Positions 62,267-64,000 of a stretch of DNA of 64,000 nucleotides are shown one piece after another (position 1 is the stretch's first letter; each line of letters opens with the position of its first letter). The translations under genes and the position numbers were made by a program. The notes beneath the pieces are model-generated. The model did not search any database and was not told where the DNA came from. It saw only the letters and a list, made by a program, of their open reading frames with translations. Source of the stretch: Macrosoma leucophasiata (taxonomy: Eukaryota > Arthropoda > Insecta > Lepidoptera > Hedylidae). The stretch is taken from NCBI GenBank assembly GCA_036365455.1, contig JAWQUS010000010.1, positions 21,066,501-21,130,500 on the forward strand. Direction: 5' to 3'.

Positions 62267-62449
62267 GTGAGTTACTTTTATTCATTGAAATCTAAATAAC
62301 AAGGCAATAAAAATGGCATGTTGCTAAAGTCGGGAAAGCAAGCCGCCGGTTTGTATATTCACTACATACATACACGGACAATAACTACCTACTCAAGTTA
62401 ACAAAGGAAATAATATTATGAAAATAATATTATGAAAATTTTACCGTAA

Positions 62450-62640
62450 ATGCGCTCCTGAGGGTTTAAAATATATTCTATTATGGCACTCCTGAGGCCT
62501 AAGGTGTTATGGGCTTAACACATTAAGCCTCAGGAGTGGCAACGAACCTAAATTGAAATCTCTAGTTTGTTGTAGATGTTGATAGGCTACAGTAACTTAA
62601 GATCAATGTATGCTTTTTGACAACAAACAAATATAAGAAA
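62450..62640. repeat. Family A fragments in opposite orientations
   Basis: CACTCCTGAGGCCTAAGGTG (-) is followed at once by TTAAGCCTCAGGAGTGGCAA (+), forming a small inverted pair. Confidence 0.6.
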
Positions 62641-62797
62641 TTTAAAAACAAATATAATTATAATAGGGTCATACATTGCTATGGGACCGTTCATAAAAAC
62701 GTTCGTAATTAAGAGGAGAGCAGGGGGGGTGGGGGGGGTGTAAAATGTGACGATATTTACATGTTAAGAAGATAGGAAAAAAGCGTGACGAAAGGGA

Positions 62798-64000
62798 ATC
62801 AGAATCAGAAACTCATTTATTCATTTAGGGTGACAGGCACCTCTTATGACACGTCAAAAACAAACAAAATAAATTAAAGCAAATAACAATTGATATACAT
62901 GTCAAACAAGATAAAAAATATATGTAATGTCAAGAATATCACTAAGATAAAACTAAATGTAATAAACTAATGTAAAAGTATATCAGTAGAATGTCTCTTT
63001 TCCCCTTTACAAACTGATAACAAAGAGTAAAAAGAAAAGAAAAAGAGTCATTCTTTGTCATTCACCGGCAAAGTTCCAGAGGCCAATATGATCTGAGAAA
63101 AACTTGCCGGAAAAAACTCAGTGGGCTCTTTTAAAAATATCTCTTAGGCATATTTTTCCAATTTTCCATAATTTAAACAAGCTTAACATTAACAATATAA
63201 TATCAACATTACACTTTGATTATTACATTTAACACCCTTGTGGAGCTAGATCAGCATTTAGCCAAACATTTCTATCATTGAGATAGTCCTCGAGTTTATA
63301 GTAAGCCTTTTTACATAGAGTGCGTTTAATTAATGCTTTGAATTTACCATCGGTGAGTTCAGCAATCCCGGATGGGATCTTGTTATAAAATTCTACACTA
63401 TATTTTAGGAAAGATGTATTAGTTTTCGTCAGTCGAAAACTTGGCAGAGACAACTTGTTCTTATTCCTCGTATTATAACTATGCCTATCGGAGATTTTAT
63501 CAAACAGATGTAGATTTTTCCTCGCGAAAAGTATATTTTCATAGATGTAATGGCAAGGGACTGTCATTATATTTATTTCTTTAAATAGTTCTTTCAAAGA
63601 ATCACGACTACGTAAGTTATACATCGCTCTAATGGCCCTCTTCTGTAATACAAAAATTGATTGTATGTCAGCCGCTCGACCCCACAATAAAATACCATAG
63701 GACATGACACTGTGAAAATAGCTAAAATAAACAAGTCTTGCAGTGTCTATATCAGTTAATCTCCTAATTTTTCGAACAGCATAAGCTGCGGCACTCAGAT
63801 GTTTCGCTAACTGCCTCATATATGGTCCCCATTGTAACTTCGAGTCAAGCGTTATTCCCAAGAAGGTAGCGTCATCAACAAATTGAACCCTGTCATTGTT
63901 TATAAAAATGTCTCCTTCTTTACTTTTTACATTAGGGAGGGTAAAACGGATACATTTGGTTTTTTTACTATTCAGTGCAAGATTATTGACAGTAAACCAT
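62798..64000 (-). mobile_element. LINE, 3' part, running off the window
   Basis: Minus-strand ORF (63229 onward) plus a 3' untranslated end to 62798 (AATCAGAATCAGAAACTCAT in + orientation). The 3' end recurs at 32408-32790. Confidence 0.85.
63229..64000 (-). CDS. LINE reverse transcriptase ORF, C-terminal part, 5' end outside window
   Basis: The frame is open from the window edge to the stop at 63229. It begins WFTVNNLALNSKKTKCIRFT, continues FVDDATFLGITLDSKLQWGP, YAVRKIRRLTDIDTARLVYF, YGILLWGRAADIQSIFVLQK and HSYNTRNKNKLSLPSFRLTK, and ends NADLAPQGC. WF..N.L.LN..KTK is the region just after the RT catalytic core; the rest is the thumb and C-terminal domain of Jockey/CR1-like LINEs. The first Met in the visible frame (63861) is internal, not a start. 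No frameshift in the visible 257 codons, so the copy may be fairly young. Confidence 0.85.
   Translation of the reverse strand, partial: WFTVNNLALNSKKTKCIRFTLPNVKSKEGDIFINNDRVQFVDDATFLGITLDSKLQWGPYMRQLAKHLSAAAYAVRKIRRLTDIDTARLVYFSYFHSVMSYGILLWGRAADIQSIFVLQKRAIRAMYNLRSRDSLKELFKEINIMTVPCHYIYENILFARKNLHLFDKISDRHSYNTRNKNKLSLPSFRLTKTNTSFLKYSVEFYNKIPSGIAELTDGKFKALIKRTLCKKAYYKLEDYLNDRNVWLNADLAPQGC

Noticed and set aside
8187..62266. Horizontal transfer of GOGAT from bacteria
   Set aside because: The gene is split by many conventional introns and carries the animal-type amidotransferase sequence; no sign of recent transfer.

Overview
This window looks like nuclear DNA of a lepidopteran (moth or butterfly). 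The single host gene has many short exons with GT..AG junctions. It is spread over more than 54 kb and buried in AT-rich introns full of A-tailed SINEs, LINE 3' ends, hAT-like elements, mariner, DIRS and Ty3/gypsy elements of the kind found in moth genomes. The taxon is inferred from repeat style and protein flavour, not from a database search.

Host gene. Eleven exons on the + strand (8185-8294, 9033-9163, 44853-45022, 46774-46859, 47109-47231, 54265-54374, 55069-55166, 55946-56197, 57049-57170, 58585-58707, 62106-62266) join in frame. They give about 494 codons of the N-terminal part of glutamate synthase (GOGAT): the class II glutamine amidotransferase domain with its N-terminal-type Cys (residue 21 counted from the first visible ATG), then the start of the linker. 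The rest, including the FMN/Fe-S synthase core and the NAD(P)H-binding part, lies beyond 64000. Intron 2 is 35.7 kb. Three decayed partial copies of exon 8 lie in intron 8.

Layout. 1-8184: upstream of the first recognised exon; retroposons, a degenerate inverted-terminal element with a nested MITE, and a mariner with one frameshift. 8185-9163: exons 1-2. 9164-44852: intron 2, with a hAT-like element holding a LINE fragment, a hAT-like MITE holding a tRNA-type SINE, 5S-rRNA-like SINEs, a structurally complete 5-kb DIRS-type tyrosine-recombinase retrotransposon (22153-27193), an 864-bp long-TIR element, duplicated tRNA-like sequences, and about 16 pieces of one A-tailed repeat family (called family A below). 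44853-47231: exons 3-5. 47232-54264: intron 5, holding a young, apparently intact Ty3/gypsy element (48069-53310) with identical 255-bp LTRs and one 1475-codon gag-pol ORF. 54265-62266: exons 6-11 with short repeat-bearing introns. 62267-64000: intron 11, holding the 3' end of a minus-strand LINE that runs off the window.

How it works together. Only the GOGAT exons look like host coding sequence. Everything else recognised is mobile DNA, much of it nested. Exact target-site duplications could be read for several insertions, which lets the order of insertion be reconstructed. No CRISPR, no confident functional tRNA/rRNA gene and no promoter could be supported.
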